This document shows, one piece after another, positions 15,197 through 22,749 of a stretch of DNA of 25,694 bases. Source of the DNA: JALOAD01 sp023228995 [NCBI: Candidatus Muiribacterium halophilum] (lineage in GTDB: Bacteria > Muiribacteriota > Muiribacteriia > Muiribacteriales); assembly GCA_023228995.1 (NCBI GenBank), contig JALOAD010000047.1, positions 1 to 25,694 of the forward strand. Direction: 5' to 3'. The position numbers were made by a program, and so were the translations under genes. The first letter of the stretch is position 1, and each line of letters begins with the position of its first letter. The notes under the pieces were generated by a model that worked only from the letters and a program-made list of their open reading frames with translations, did no database searches and was not told the origin of the DNA.

Positions 15197-15889
15197 TTAT
15201 CTATTATATTTATTATTGTGTGCTTGAATTCTACTTATATGATTTTTAAGTAAATTATATTTTTCATTAATTTCACCTGACATATTATAAAAATCATCTA
15301 ATGTGGCTCTTAACATTTCTTTGTGTCTTGCCTCTTTTTCAGGTATTTTAACCTTCCAAATATCAAATAATTTAGCAGGATCATATTTATTCTTAGGATG
15401 TGCTGAAATTAAAAATCTTGGTACAAAATCCATTGATATTTTATGAACTAATTTTATGTTTATAGCATCATATTCTACTAAAGCATATTCAAATCCAATT
15501 TTAAGTAATTCATTGTAAGCACCTTCATAATCAACCTCCAATGATACATCATTTATAAAATTATTTTCAATCATAAATTTATCAAAAAAATATGCCCTAA
15601 TTTCAAGTGGGATAAAATTAAGATTAATTGCTAATATTATAATTTTATTTTTCAATTTTTTATAATCAACTACAAAAACAGGTGAATATGCCATCCAATT
15701 TGATATATCTTGATAGTGGAAATGATAAAAACGACCTATAGTAATATCATTTACATTTACTGACATTACATCTTTATCAGATTTTGTATACTTATCATAA
15801 AAATATAGAGAATTGTTTTTAAAATTATCTACTAAACCATCTCCATCTACTAACATTCTAATACCTACTCTATCTACTAACTCACCCAT
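15197..15889 (-). CDS. Hypothetical protein, possible virion component
   Basis: A 230-residue protein. GRFYHFHYQDISNWMAYSPVFVVDY (52-76), then AINLNFIPLEIRAYFFDKF, resembles a pattern (G-x-F-Y-x-F-x-Y ... Pro ... N-L-x-F-I-P-x-x-x-R) I associate with uncharacterised head/neck or DNA-end proteins of T4-like phages; that is a weak inference. The C-terminal ~60 residues are charged and helical (EKEARHKEMLRATLDDFYNM). No transmembrane segments. It follows the ART-like gene by 2 nt and so is co-transcribed with it, and it lies upstream of the portal gene on the same strand, which agrees with a virion role. Confidence 0.75.
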   Translation of the reverse strand: MGELVDRVGIRMLVDGDGLVDNFKNNSLYFYDKYTKSDKDVMSVNVNDITIGRFYHFHYQDISNWMAYSPVFVVDYKKLKNKIIILAINLNFIPLEIRAYFFDKFMIENNFINDVSLEVDYEGAYNELLKIGFEYALVEYDAINIKLVHKISMDFVPRFLISAHPKNKYDPAKLFDIWKVKIPEKEARHKEMLRATLDDFYNMSGEINEKYNLLKNHISRIQAHNNKYNR

Positions 15890-15891
15890 GA

Positions 15892-16515
15892 TTATTTATA
15901 TTTTTTTGTTATATTTTCTCGAAGTCTATGATTATCTTCATCATATTGATATATCATAATATGTGGATATTTTTGTAAATATTCTTTAAGTATATCTTTA
16001 TTTATATTTTCTCTTATATTAATAGATATTATATATTTGCCTAAATTTTTAATATCCTTAAATATACGTTCTTCAAATTCTATTTCAAGATCAACATCTT
16101 CAACATTTGGCAAATTAAGATTGTGTTTAGTTCCTCTATAACTATTTTTAATTGAATTAAAATTTGATTTACCTAAGTGTAATTTTTTTAATCTTTCCAC
16201 ACCAACTACTTCACCATCCTCTATATCATCTGGATCAAGAGCCCATTCATCAACTGGATATGATTTATATCCATCTATTAATAATAAATTAGCATCTAAT
16301 TCAATAAAATAACCATAATCAGCTTCAATATAATCCATATTTCTAGTTAATGATATTGAAATGGGTGATTTCTTTGATGTACGGGTAGGTTTACTTCTTT
16401 TCAATATATCTTCCTTTATTATTATAGATAAGTGGTCAGTAAAATGATATAATGGTTGTAAATGCCCACTTAAGTAAGATTCTTCTATAAATTCTATATA
16501 TTTTTTTATTATCAT
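15892..16515 (-). CDS. ADP-ribosyltransferase-like protein with capsid-targeting-like N-terminus
   Basis: A 207-residue protein. LYHFTD (22-27) resembles the NAD-binding (L)YHxT motif of the H-Y-E ADP-ribosyltransferase/2'-phosphotransferase fold. SISLTRNMDY (53-62) fits the second core strand, and EFEERIF (146-152) fits the strand carrying the catalytic Glu, followed by YIISINI. The remaining arrangement (YGYFIELDANLLL) is as expected for this fold. The N-terminus MIIKKYIEFIEES closely parallels the capsid-targeting sequence of T4 internal proteins and contains I-E-E|S, a fit to the prohead-protease site. T4 packages an ADP-ribosyltransferase (Alt) in its head, so an injected host-modifying enzyme is a reasonable hypothesis. 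The fold assignment is by motif only. Confidence 0.72.
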   Translation of the reverse strand: MIIKKYIEFIEESYLSGHLQPLYHFTDHLSIIIKEDILKRSKPTRTSKKSPISISLTRNMDYIEADYGYFIELDANLLLIDGYKSYPVDEWALDPDDIEDGEVVGVERLKKLHLGKSNFNSIKNSYRGTKHNLNLPNVEDVDLEIEFEERIFKDIKNLGKYIISINIRENINKDILKEYLQKYPHIMIYQYDEDNHRLRENITKKYK

Positions 16516-16519
16516 GTTG

Positions 16520-16529
16520 TATATATTAA
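16520..16529 (-). promoter_or_regulatory. Late-promoter-like box TTAATATATA
   Basis: A perfect box 4 nt before ATG 16515, after TTTAATATTTAATA, implying a leaderless or near-leaderless transcript. Confidence 0.45.
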
Positions 16530-16549
16530 ATATTAAATATTGTTAATTA

Positions 16550-16581
16550 TTTGGTAAAATCATATTTTGTATGTATATTTG
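16550..16581 (+). promoter_or_regulatory. Bacteroidota-type (host sigma) promoter
   Basis: TTTG (16550-16553), a 20-nt spacer and TATATTTG (16574-16581) match the Bacteroidota primary-sigma consensus TTTG-N19/20-TAnnTTTG. The ATG follows at 16608. This unit lacks the TT(A/T)ATATATA box found before most other genes, so it may be an early gene read by unmodified host polymerase. Confidence 0.6.
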
Positions 16582-16607
16582 CATCATCAAATTAAAAAAC
16601 AAACAAT

Positions 16608-17114
16608 ATGGAAATTAAATTAAAAGATTTAGATATCAGAACTTCTAGTGGTATAATGAGTGATCATATTTCATTTGGAGATAAGTTCATAAATAAGTTT
16701 ATTTTAATAGACAGTTTAGAAACTACTTTTATAGAAAAAGAATATAATGGTAAATCTATGAAAAATCTATATAAATTAAAAGAACAAAGTTTGAATAATT
16801 ATAATATTGAAATATATGCAATTACTGATATAAGAACATTTGATATATTAGATTCACCACTTAATTCTATAGGGGTTATTTTATTTCAAAATAATAAATA
16901 TATAGGCAATTGTATCCCAGTTTATGATACGAAAGATGAAGAACCACCTTTATATATATCAAATAATTTTGTAGTTAATTTTTTAATTGCAAAAGAACCT
17001 ATTGATAGAAATACTTTCCTCAGTTTCAAAATTAATAGTTTTAGTGGTATTATAAGCACAACTAAACATATTAAAAATAAATTGGACAATAAAGAATATT
17101 TAATTAGAGATTAA
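16608..17114 (+). CDS. Hypothetical protein, possible early gene
   Basis: A 168-residue protein I do not recognise. It appears soluble and beta-rich, with many alternating hydrophobic strands (FILIDSLETTFIEKEY; SIGVILFQNNKYIGNCIPVYD) and no catalytic motif that stands out. It is the first gene of a plus-strand unit led by the host-type promoter at 16550-16581, followed after 16 nt by a 62-residue gene. An early, host-takeover or regulatory role is suggested only by the promoter. Confidence 0.75.
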   Translation: MEIKLKDLDIRTSSGIMSDHISFGDKFINKFILIDSLETTFIEKEYNGKSMKNLYKLKEQSLNNYNIEIYAITDIRTFDILDSPLNSIGVILFQNNKYIGNCIPVYDTKDEEPPLYISNNFVVNFLIAKEPIDRNTFLSFKINSFSGIISTTKHIKNKLDNKEYLIRD

Positions 17115-17130
17115 CTTAAAATTAAAAAAT

Positions 17131-17319
17131 ATGGAAAAGAATAAAAAAAGGTATTTACATTATCTATTAATGAATAGATCATTAATATCAGAAGATTTAG
17201 ATAAATTCCTTTTATGTGAAATCACATTTCAAGAATTAGATAAAATATTAGATCATACTAAAGTTAAATCTTTCAAGAATTTCATCAAATCAATTAAAAT
17301 TTCTGAGATGTTTGAATAA
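17131..17319 (+). CDS. Small hypothetical protein
   Basis: A 62-residue basic, helical protein (MEKNKKRYLHYLL start; LDKILDHTKVKSFKNFIKSIK end), unrecognised. The A-rich leader AAAATTAAAAAAT before ATG and the 16-nt spacing from the preceding gene support co-translation from the same mRNA. Confidence 0.6.
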   Translation: MEKNKKRYLHYLLMNRSLISEDLDKFLLCEITFQELDKILDHTKVKSFKNFIKSIKISEMFE

Positions 17320-17323
17320 TTAA

Positions 17324-17361
17324 AGCATCTTTTTTTAATATATATTATTAAAAAAGATGCT
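17324..17361 (+). repeat. Inverted repeat enclosing a promoter-like box and the gp4 start codon
   Basis: The left arm AGCATCTTTTTTTAATA (17324-17340) pairs with TATTAAAAAAGATGCT (17346-17361) apart from one extra T. The ATG of the next gene (17357) lies in the right arm, and TTAATATATA (17335-17344) lies across the left arm and loop. Confidence 0.7.
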
Positions 17362-17881
17362 CAATTCAAAACCCAATAATTCTAAATATCGTCAAGGTAA
17401 CTATAAACCAACTAATATTAATAAAGTGATTAAACTCAATAATAAGGGTGGTTTATATTATAGATCTGGTATGGAATTACAATTAATGATATATTTTGAT
17501 AATAATCAAGATATAATTAGATGGGGTGCTGAATGTCTATGTATACCTTACCAATTAACACATTATGATAATTATGACACTAAAGTTAAAGAACATACAT
17601 ATTATCCAGATTTTTATTATGAATTAAAAAGTTCTAATGGTGAAATAAAACGTGTTGTAGTTGAAGTTAAACCATATAAAGAGTATAAAATGGTACAAGA
17701 CTTGAATGAGGGGAAATTAATAATACCTGAGGGTAATATTAAAAAAATGCGTAATTTTGAATATGATTTCAAAATGGCAAATAAAAACAATATTAAATGG
17801 CAAAATATGATTAAGTGGTGTAATAAAAAAGGTTACGAATTTATAATCGTAACCGAACAACAACTTAAAATGTTTAAGTAA
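17357..17881 (+). CDS. Head completion nuclease, T4 gp4 (gp50/4)-like
   Basis: A 174-residue protein related to T4 gp4, a small TnsA/PD-(D/E)XK-type protein needed to finish DNA-filled heads before tail joining. Visible motifs are YYRSGMELQLMIYFD (34-48, Glu40), IIRWGAECLCIPYQ (53-66), YYPDFYYEL (82-90, Asp85), VVVEVKPYKE (100-109, Glu103 and Lys105), then KMANKNNIKW and GYEFIIVTEQQL at the C-terminus. Length fits the family (~150-175), and all nuclease residues are present. The start lies in an inverted repeat with no Shine-Dalgarno. It ends in the shared terminator 17889-17915. Confidence 0.9.
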   Translation: MLNSKPNNSKYRQGNYKPTNINKVIKLNNKGGLYYRSGMELQLMIYFDNNQDIIRWGAECLCIPYQLTHYDNYDTKVKEHTYYPDFYYELKSSNGEIKRVVVEVKPYKEYKMVQDLNEGKLIIPEGNIKKMRNFEYDFKMANKNNIKWQNMIKWCNKKGYEFIIVTEQQLKMFK

Positions 17882-17888
17882 ATAAAAA

Positions 17889-17915
17889 GAAGTGGTTTAA
17901 TTATTAAACCACTTC
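17889..17915. terminator. Bidirectional intrinsic terminator
   Basis: A perfect 12-bp stem GAAGTGGTTTAA / TTAAACCACTTC with a 3-nt loop and flanking A-run lies at the ends of convergent genes. The stem includes the last codons of the minus gene ending at 17904. Confidence 0.88.
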
Positions 17916-18209
17916 TTCTTTGATAAGAATTTCACTAAAATTTTTAAGATTTTGATATGAAGATTCAGTTAATTTGATAAATTTCTTCTTTGAAAGAAGA
18001 TCATATAAATTTTCTGAAATAAAAACTTGTATTCCATTACCTATGATTCTATCATATTTATCTGGAATAGTAGAATACTTTCTACATTCATATATTGAAT
18101 CCACATAATTATTTCTATCTTTTATATCAAGATGTAGAGTGCAACCATTACTCAAAAAATCATTGCTGTTATTGGATTCTTCCCAAAGTTGTAAAATTAC
18201 TTTATACAT
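17904..18209 (-). CDS. Small hypothetical protein
   Basis: A 101-residue protein, unrecognised. It begins with a beta strand (MYKVILQLWEE) and ends in a charged helical region with final residues IKEEVV. It follows gp55 on the same strand after a 51-nt gap containing TTTAATATAA, a weak form of the promoter-like box. Its 3' end is built into the terminator stem. Confidence 0.65.
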   Translation of the reverse strand: MYKVILQLWEESNNSNDFLSNGCTLHLDIKDRNNYVDSIYECRKYSTIPDKYDRIIGNGIQVFISENLYDLLSKKKFIKLTESSYQNLKNFSEILIKEEVV

Positions 18210-18260
18210 AATATTAATTTTAATTTTATATTAAAAAAAATAAAAATGTTGTAATTTTTA

Positions 18261-18632
18261 TTATAACGAATGTAATCCACTACCTTTATTAGAACCCTCT
18301 AATGAAATTAACATAATTTGATGTTCTGAATCACCTTTCTTTTTATATAAATCATTATATCCTCTACACATACCTCTCTTAAATATTTCTGTAAAATATG
18401 CAAATGCATTTACATATTTTTCCTCATTGAAATTATACCAATTTTGAAACATATCCAATAATCCAGATTGATAACAATCCATTTTATCATCATTATTATA
18501 ATATCTCATTTTTTTTATTGTTCTTTTTGCTAAGAGTTCTAGCATAAATTCCATTTTTTTGGTTAGTCTACCGGTTGCTTTACAAACTACTATTTCATAA
18601 TAAAGCTCCTTATTATTTAAGTAATACTCCAT
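18261..18632 (-). CDS. Late-transcription sigma factor, T4 gp55-like
   Basis: A 123-residue homologue of T4 gp55 (185 residues), the sigma-70-family subunit that directs host RNA polymerase to phage late promoters with the sliding clamp as coactivator. Typical blocks are YYLNNKELYYEIVVCKATGRLTKKMEFMLELLAKRTIKKM (3-42), MDCYQSGLLDMFQNWYNFNEEKYVNAFAYFTEIFKRGM (51-88, sigma region 2 core) and YKKKG. The end ISLEGSNKGSGLHSL is short: the extended C-terminal part of T4 gp55 appears reduced. The promoter region carries three TTATATAAAG repeats. Its presence supports the idea that the recurring AT-rich box is a gp55-type late promoter. Confidence 0.92.
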   Translation of the reverse strand: MEYYLNNKELYYEIVVCKATGRLTKKMEFMLELLAKRTIKKMRYYNNDDKMDCYQSGLLDMFQNWYNFNEEKYVNAFAYFTEIFKRGMCRGYNDLYKKKGDSEHQIMLISLEGSNKGSGLHSL

Positions 18633-18647
18633 TTACATTTATTAATT

Positions 18648-18677
18648 TTATATAAAGTTATATAAAGTTATATAAAA
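18648..18677. repeat. Three tandem copies of TTATATAAA(G/A) before gp55
   Basis: 10-bp direct repeats directly upstream of the gp55 gene; they may form overlapping promoter elements or a regulator site. Low-complexity slippage is the alternative. Confidence 0.5.
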
Positions 18678-18715
18678 AAGTTTTATTCAGAACTTATTAA
18701 TTATTAGATTAAAAC

Positions 18716-18743
18716 AAAAACCTCTACATTAATAGAGGTTTTT
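18716..18743. terminator. Intrinsic terminator
   Basis: Stem AAAAACCTCTA / TAGAGGTTTTT with loop CATTAA lies 26 nt past the stop of the minus-strand coiled-coil gene, which it serves, separating it from gp55. Confidence 0.85.
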
Positions 18744-18768
18744 TATTTTAATAAACAATTATTTACTA

Positions 18769-20052
18769 TTATAGTCTGTGTTTTTCATTATATTGAAGTT
18801 CCTTAGTTGTTTGTAATTCAATATCTAATACACTTTTTCTTTTTTCAAGATTTTCAAGAGCTATAGAAAGTACTTCAGATTCTCCAATTAATTGAATTGA
18901 ACTTTTTACTTTACTAATATTGAAATTAACATCTTCTAATTTAAGAGTAATTTCTCTTTCTTTATCTTCAAGTTTTCTTTTAGTAATTATTTCTTTGCTT
19001 AATTTATTTTCAAAGAAATAAGTTAAATCATAATTAAGTTCATTTCTAATTTCATTAATGATTTCTTGTACACTTGAGTATGAATATAGATTATTTCCAT
19101 ATCTTTCATCACATCTATATAAGAAAGTATTATTTTTATAATTGAATGCATAAACTTCAAGATAAGGGTTAATTATGTTATTAACACGTTTAACTACATC
19201 AAGTTCAACAAATTTATCTAAATTTTTAGATACTTCAACAATAATTGGGTAGAAGTTTTTGTTCACAATTGGAACAATTGGTGAATTAAATAAACTTTCC
19301 AAAGTTGTATCTTCATTTAATTCATCATCATTAATATAAAGACCAGATTTATTTCCAACTGCCAAACCAATAGTCAAATATTCAGAAATTCTAAAATCAA
19401 TTCTATCCTCAGATACACTTGCAAATTTCATAGCAGTTTCTAATATTCTCAATGATTTCAAATGATTTTCATCTTTGATGTGATTTTCCAATAAAGTTTT
19501 TTCTATTGATTCATCACTTAATAAGAACCAAGATTCCTTAACTAAAGCAATATGTCCATTTTCGACAGTTTCAACAATGGTGTATATTGATTCAGCTTTT
19601 CCACCACTTAAAAGATTTGATTTTTTTTCAGGAGATTTTGTTAAATTATGTACAAATAATTTAATTTCAGGAACATAATCATAAATACTTAATTCATTAA
19701 GTATTTTACTCATTCTATCTTGATCATTATCAAGATTAATTGTTTCTAATAGGACAATAAGAGCTTGTCTGTATAATTCTCCTTGGTTTTTTGAATTAAC
19801 TACATTATATAAGTTTTTTAATTCATATAACAATTCAAAATTAGCCATATCATCATTAAGTCCTTCTAACAATACTTTAACACTTTTATCATATGTATAT
19901 GGTTTAAGTCTTTCATTTAATGAAACTATGATTTGTTTCTCAGAAAGTTCGTTACAAGCATTCATATGTCCTTCAACTATATTCATAATATCTTCTTGAT
20001 CCAAAGTAAGATTTTTTTTATAGTTAAATAATTCAAGTTTAAGATTTTTCAT
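18769..20052 (-). CDS. Hypothetical coiled-coil protein, likely virion-associated
   Basis: A 427-residue soluble protein. The N-terminal ~140 residues are helical; residues ~145-330 look like a mixed domain (GGKAESIYTIVETVENGHIA at 150-169; SGLYINDDE). The last ~75 residues form a coiled coil rich in Lys/Glu/Leu (KRKLEDKEREITLKLEDV). I cannot assign a family. It lies just downstream of the gp15-like tail gene and upstream of gp55 on the same strand, has its own promoter-like box and terminator, and uses codons similar to the structural genes. A virion or assembly role is the best guess from context. Confidence 0.8.
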   Translation of the reverse strand: MKNLKLELFNYKKNLTLDQEDIMNIVEGHMNACNELSEKQIIVSLNERLKPYTYDKSVKVLLEGLNDDMANFELLYELKNLYNVVNSKNQGELYRQALIVLLETINLDNDQDRMSKILNELSIYDYVPEIKLFVHNLTKSPEKKSNLLSGGKAESIYTIVETVENGHIALVKESWFLLSDESIEKTLLENHIKDENHLKSLRILETAMKFASVSEDRIDFRISEYLTIGLAVGNKSGLYINDDELNEDTTLESLFNSPIVPIVNKNFYPIIVEVSKNLDKFVELDVVKRVNNIINPYLEVYAFNYKNNTFLYRCDERYGNNLYSYSSVQEIINEIRNELNYDLTYFFENKLSKEIITKRKLEDKEREITLKLEDVNFNISKVKSSIQLIGESEVLSIALENLEKRKSVLDIELQTTKELQYNEKHRL

Positions 20053-20078
20053 ATTTTATATACTTTTTTTTATATATC

Positions 20079-20088
20079 TATATATTAA
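20079..20088 (-). promoter_or_regulatory. Late-promoter-like box TTAATATATA
   Basis: A perfect box, preceded by a TTTTTTTCC run, 26 nt before ATG 20052. Confidence 0.5.
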
Positions 20089-20138
20089 GGAAAAAAACTC
20101 ATTTTTTTTCATTTTTTTCTATATATATTTATATTTCT

Positions 20139-21047
20139 TTATTTCTTTATTTTTAATTGTTCTCTTGCTTTTAATATTTCATCATACCATTTAGTCCTCT
20201 TTGGTGCTATTATAGTATAATCATCAGAGGTATTAGATCCATATAAATCACTTGGTGAAGTAGTTCCATCACTATTATGAAAACCAGCATCAGCACCAAG
20301 TGGGACAACTTCATTGGGTTGATCAAATCTTTCTGAAATACCACCAGCGAATGAATGACCATTTAAGTCACTCATACCAGAACCATGTTTCTGTGGTAAA
20401 CCAACCCCCTTAACTAAATCTGTTCTATAAGCTGGATAGTAGGTTTCTACAGTGAATGATAATTTCATTTTAATTGTGTTATCACTACTTAAATTTTTCT
20501 CTCTAACCATTTCAATTGGTTGATTATCTGGCATCTGTATAACAGCATCAATATTCATGAAATTATATTCAAAATACATATATTTGTACATATACATAGT
20601 ATTCATTAAAGCCTGACTACATTTGAATGTATCCAATTCTGACGCCAATAATATTTCTAAATCAAAATTAACTGTTATTGGCAAAGCTCTAACTTTTGAT
20701 AGAATACTTTTTATCTGTTCTTTATCTTCTACTATTGTTTTTAGAAAAACATTAGGATTACAAAATTCAGAAGAATTGATATTAAAACTACTCATTGTTA
20801 AATGTCCTCTTGGTATAACGTCAGTATTTAATTCAGAATGTCTATTATCAGATGCTATATCATCTGTAAAACTATCTAATAGAAATCGTTCATCACCACT
20901 CATTGAATAATAAAAAGGAACTTCAACCAAAACATCTTTATCATCAAAACGATTGATCCAAGTAACACTCTGACTTATTTCATTTAAGGTACATACAATT
21001 AAATCTCTAAAATATGTATCATAAAAATTAAATTTTTCACCAATCAT
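20139..21047 (-). CDS. Tail sheath stabiliser/completion protein, T4 gp15-like
   Basis: A 302-residue protein whose layout resembles T4 gp15 (272 residues), the hexameric terminator of the contractile tail. It begins with FYDTYFRDLIVCTLNEISQSV and VEVPFYYSMSGDERFL (~42-57), comparable to gp15's FYNSSFRRY and VPITYASKEHF. Then come DVIPRGHLTMSSFNIN (~76-91), alternating hydrophobic strands, VIQMPDNQPIEMV and KMKLSFTVETYYPAYR (~193-208), as in the gp15 segment before its disordered tail. The C-terminal ~90 residues are Gly/Ser/Asp-rich. Similarity is distant, so another tail-completion protein is possible. Confidence 0.72.
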   Translation of the reverse strand: MIGEKFNFYDTYFRDLIVCTLNEISQSVTWINRFDDKDVLVEVPFYYSMSGDERFLLDSFTDDIASDNRHSELNTDVIPRGHLTMSSFNINSSEFCNPNVFLKTIVEDKEQIKSILSKVRALPITVNFDLEILLASELDTFKCSQALMNTMYMYKYMYFEYNFMNIDAVIQMPDNQPIEMVREKNLSSDNTIKMKLSFTVETYYPAYRTDLVKGVGLPQKHGSGMSDLNGHSFAGGISERFDQPNEVVPLGADAGFHNSDGTTSPSDLYGSNTSDDYTIIAPKRTKWYDEILKAREQLKIKK

Positions 21048-21066
21048 AAAAATTATTACTTTCCAA

Positions 21067-21076
21067 TATATATTAA
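21067..21076 (-). promoter_or_regulatory. Late-promoter-like box TTAATATATA
   Basis: A perfect box 19 nt before ATG 21047, divergent with the plus-strand box at 21098. Confidence 0.5.
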
Positions 21077-21097
21077 AATAAACTTTCCTATTTATTT

Positions 21098-21107
21098 TTT
21101 ATATATA
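21098..21107 (+). promoter_or_regulatory. Promoter-like box TTTATATATA
   Basis: The plus-strand form of the recurring box, after TTTTTT and 15 nt before the clamp-loader ATG. Confidence 0.45.
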
Positions 21108-21122
21108 TTCAAATTAAATTAT

Positions 21123-22079
21123 ATGAGTATAAAATCACTTTTTACTGAAAAATATCGTCCAAAGACTATGGATGATATTATTTTATTACCAAGAATTAGA
21201 AAACATTTTGAGAATGGCATTACACAAAATTATATATTAGCTGGTAATTATGGTGGTGGTAAAACTTCCATAGCTAGAATATTAATTGGTAAATATACCA
21301 AAGATATACCATATTTAGAATTAAATGCTTCTCTATATACTTCAATCGAAGTTCTTAGATCAGAAATTGAAGATTTTTGTAGATACACACCAATGATGGA
21401 AACTGACTATAAATATAAATTTGTATTTTTAGATGAGTTTGAAAGAGTATCAATTCAATTTCAAGATGCTTTCAAAGCATTTATTGAAAAATATTCTAAA
21501 AATGTCAGATTCATATTAACTACAAATCATTTGAATAAAGTATCTGAGGGTATTAAATCAAGAATGACTATATTAAATTTTGATGCACAAACAATAGAAG
21601 AAGAAAAATTCTTAAAAATGGCAATGTTCAAAAGAATTAATAATATTATTCTACCAAAAGAAAATTCACAAATAACAAAAGATGATTTAATTTCCATTAT
21701 TAATAAAAAATATCCTGATTTTAGAAGTATTCTAACCGAAGTTCAAACTTATATACAAACTGGTGGATTTGATAGTGATATTAATATTAATCAAAAAACA
21801 AAAGCATTATTATATGATATGTTATATGATAAATCATATAATTATGAAAAAATATATCATTTCCTAATGACTAATTTTGGAGTTGATAAAATTGATATTT
21901 TAATAAAATTATTAGGAAAACCATTTATAGATTGGTCAATTTCTAATAATAAAGATATTAATAAATTATTTCAATTAAATTATATAATTGCTGATTATAC
22001 TTCTAAATTAGAAACAACAACTGATCCTATTATTTTAGGTCTAACTATAATAGGTAAATTTAGAGATATTTTATTATAA
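21123..22079 (+). CDS. Sliding-clamp loader ATPase subunit, T4 gp44-like
   Basis: A 318-residue AAA+ ATPase equivalent to T4 gp44 (319 residues), which with gp62 opens and loads the gp45 sliding clamp for replication and for gp55-dependent late transcription. It starts LFTEKYRPKTMDDIILLPRI as in gp44/RFC proteins. Walker A is GNYGGGKT (41-48), Walker B VFLDEFE (101-107), sensor 1 LTTNH (132-136), and the arginine-finger motif SRM (146-148, usually SRC). A helical collar domain occupies ~220-318. gp25 follows after 19 nt. Confidence 0.95.
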   Translation: MSIKSLFTEKYRPKTMDDIILLPRIRKHFENGITQNYILAGNYGGGKTSIARILIGKYTKDIPYLELNASLYTSIEVLRSEIEDFCRYTPMMETDYKYKFVFLDEFERVSIQFQDAFKAFIEKYSKNVRFILTTNHLNKVSEGIKSRMTILNFDAQTIEEEKFLKMAMFKRINNIILPKENSQITKDDLISIINKKYPDFRSILTEVQTYIQTGGFDSDININQKTKALLYDMLYDKSYNYEKIYHFLMTNFGVDKIDILIKLLGKPFIDWSISNNKDINKLFQLNYIIADYTSKLETTTDPIILGLTIIGKFRDILL

Positions 22080-22084
22080 AATAA

Positions 22085-22094
22085 TTTATATATA
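22085..22094 (+). promoter_or_regulatory. Promoter-like box TTTATATATA
   Basis: Lies in the 19-nt gap between the clamp-loader stop and the gp25 ATG (4 nt before it), as in other near-leaderless cases here. Confidence 0.4.
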
Positions 22095-22098
22095 GAAT

Positions 22099-22473
22099 AT
22101 GGCATTTGATTTTATAGATTTTTATATTGAATATCCTGGTCACCCAAGATTTAATAACTTACAAATTATAGAAGATGATTTAATTAGAGTTATATTACAA
22201 AAATGGGAAATGGTTATATTCACAAATAAGGGTGAATTATATGGTGATCCAAATTTTGGTGGAGATTTAACTAAATTTTTACATGAAACAAGATTATCTA
22301 ACACTACTATTGAAGAAGAATTAAAAGAACAAATATCATTACATATACCAGAATTGATTGATTTAGATTACACTTTATCAGTTGAATTCTATGAAGATCC
22401 CGATAGATATCAAGAATATATGGAAATATTATTTTCACTCTCAGATTATAATGTTTATGCTATTATAACATAA
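22099..22473 (+). CDS. Baseplate wedge protein, T4 gp25-like
   Basis: A 124-residue member of the gp25/W family, which bridges the baseplate hub, wedge and sheath in contractile tails (T4 gp25 is 132 residues). Characteristic parts are VIFTNKGELYGDPNFGGDLTKFLHE (39-63), with the family's GE-x-x-x-x-P-x-F-G core, and the C-terminal strands. Its last 11 bases overlap the convergent MPAKSK gene. Confidence 0.9.
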   Translation: MAFDFIDFYIEYPGHPRFNNLQIIEDDLIRVILQKWEMVIFTNKGELYGDPNFGGDLTKFLHETRLSNTTIEEELKEQISLHIPELIDLDYTLSVEFYEDPDRYQEYMEILFSLSDYNVYAIIT

Positions 22474-22657
22474 ATATAAATTCTTCAAAATTCATTACAT
22501 AATTACGATCTACATAATCAGGTAAATCACTCATTTTAACATGAGTCCACTCATCATCAAAAACCCACTTCATATCTTTGGGGGCTTTGTCAATTGTTTT
22601 ATATTTATTTCTCATTGCATAAATATATTTAAGTTGTTGTTTAGATTTAGCTGGCAT
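22463..22657 (-). CDS. Small MPAKSK-type phage protein
   Basis: A 64-residue protein beginning MPAKSKQQLKYIYAMRNKY, like small proteins of unknown function found in many large phages that start PAKSKAQ-like (DUF3008-like). EWTHVKMSDLPDYV (36-49) is a second conserved-looking block. It overlaps the gp25 gene tail to tail. An ATTATATATA box lies upstream. Function unknown. Confidence 0.65.
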   Translation of the reverse strand: MPAKSKQQLKYIYAMRNKYKTIDKAPKDMKWVFDDEWTHVKMSDLPDYVDRNYVMNFEEFIFML

Positions 22658-22720
22658 AGAATTATTTTATTTTTTATTATATATAATTCATATAAAAATA
22701 CATTTTTATATTTTTTATAA

Positions 22721-22730
22721 TTTATATATA
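22721..22730 (+). promoter_or_regulatory. Promoter-like box TTTATATATA
   Basis: The plus-strand form of the box, after TTTTTTATAA and 19 nt before the ClpC-like ATG, with a purine-rich leader AAAAAAAAGAAAATAAA. Confidence 0.45.
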
Positions 22731-22749
22731 ATAAAAAAAAGAAAATAAA

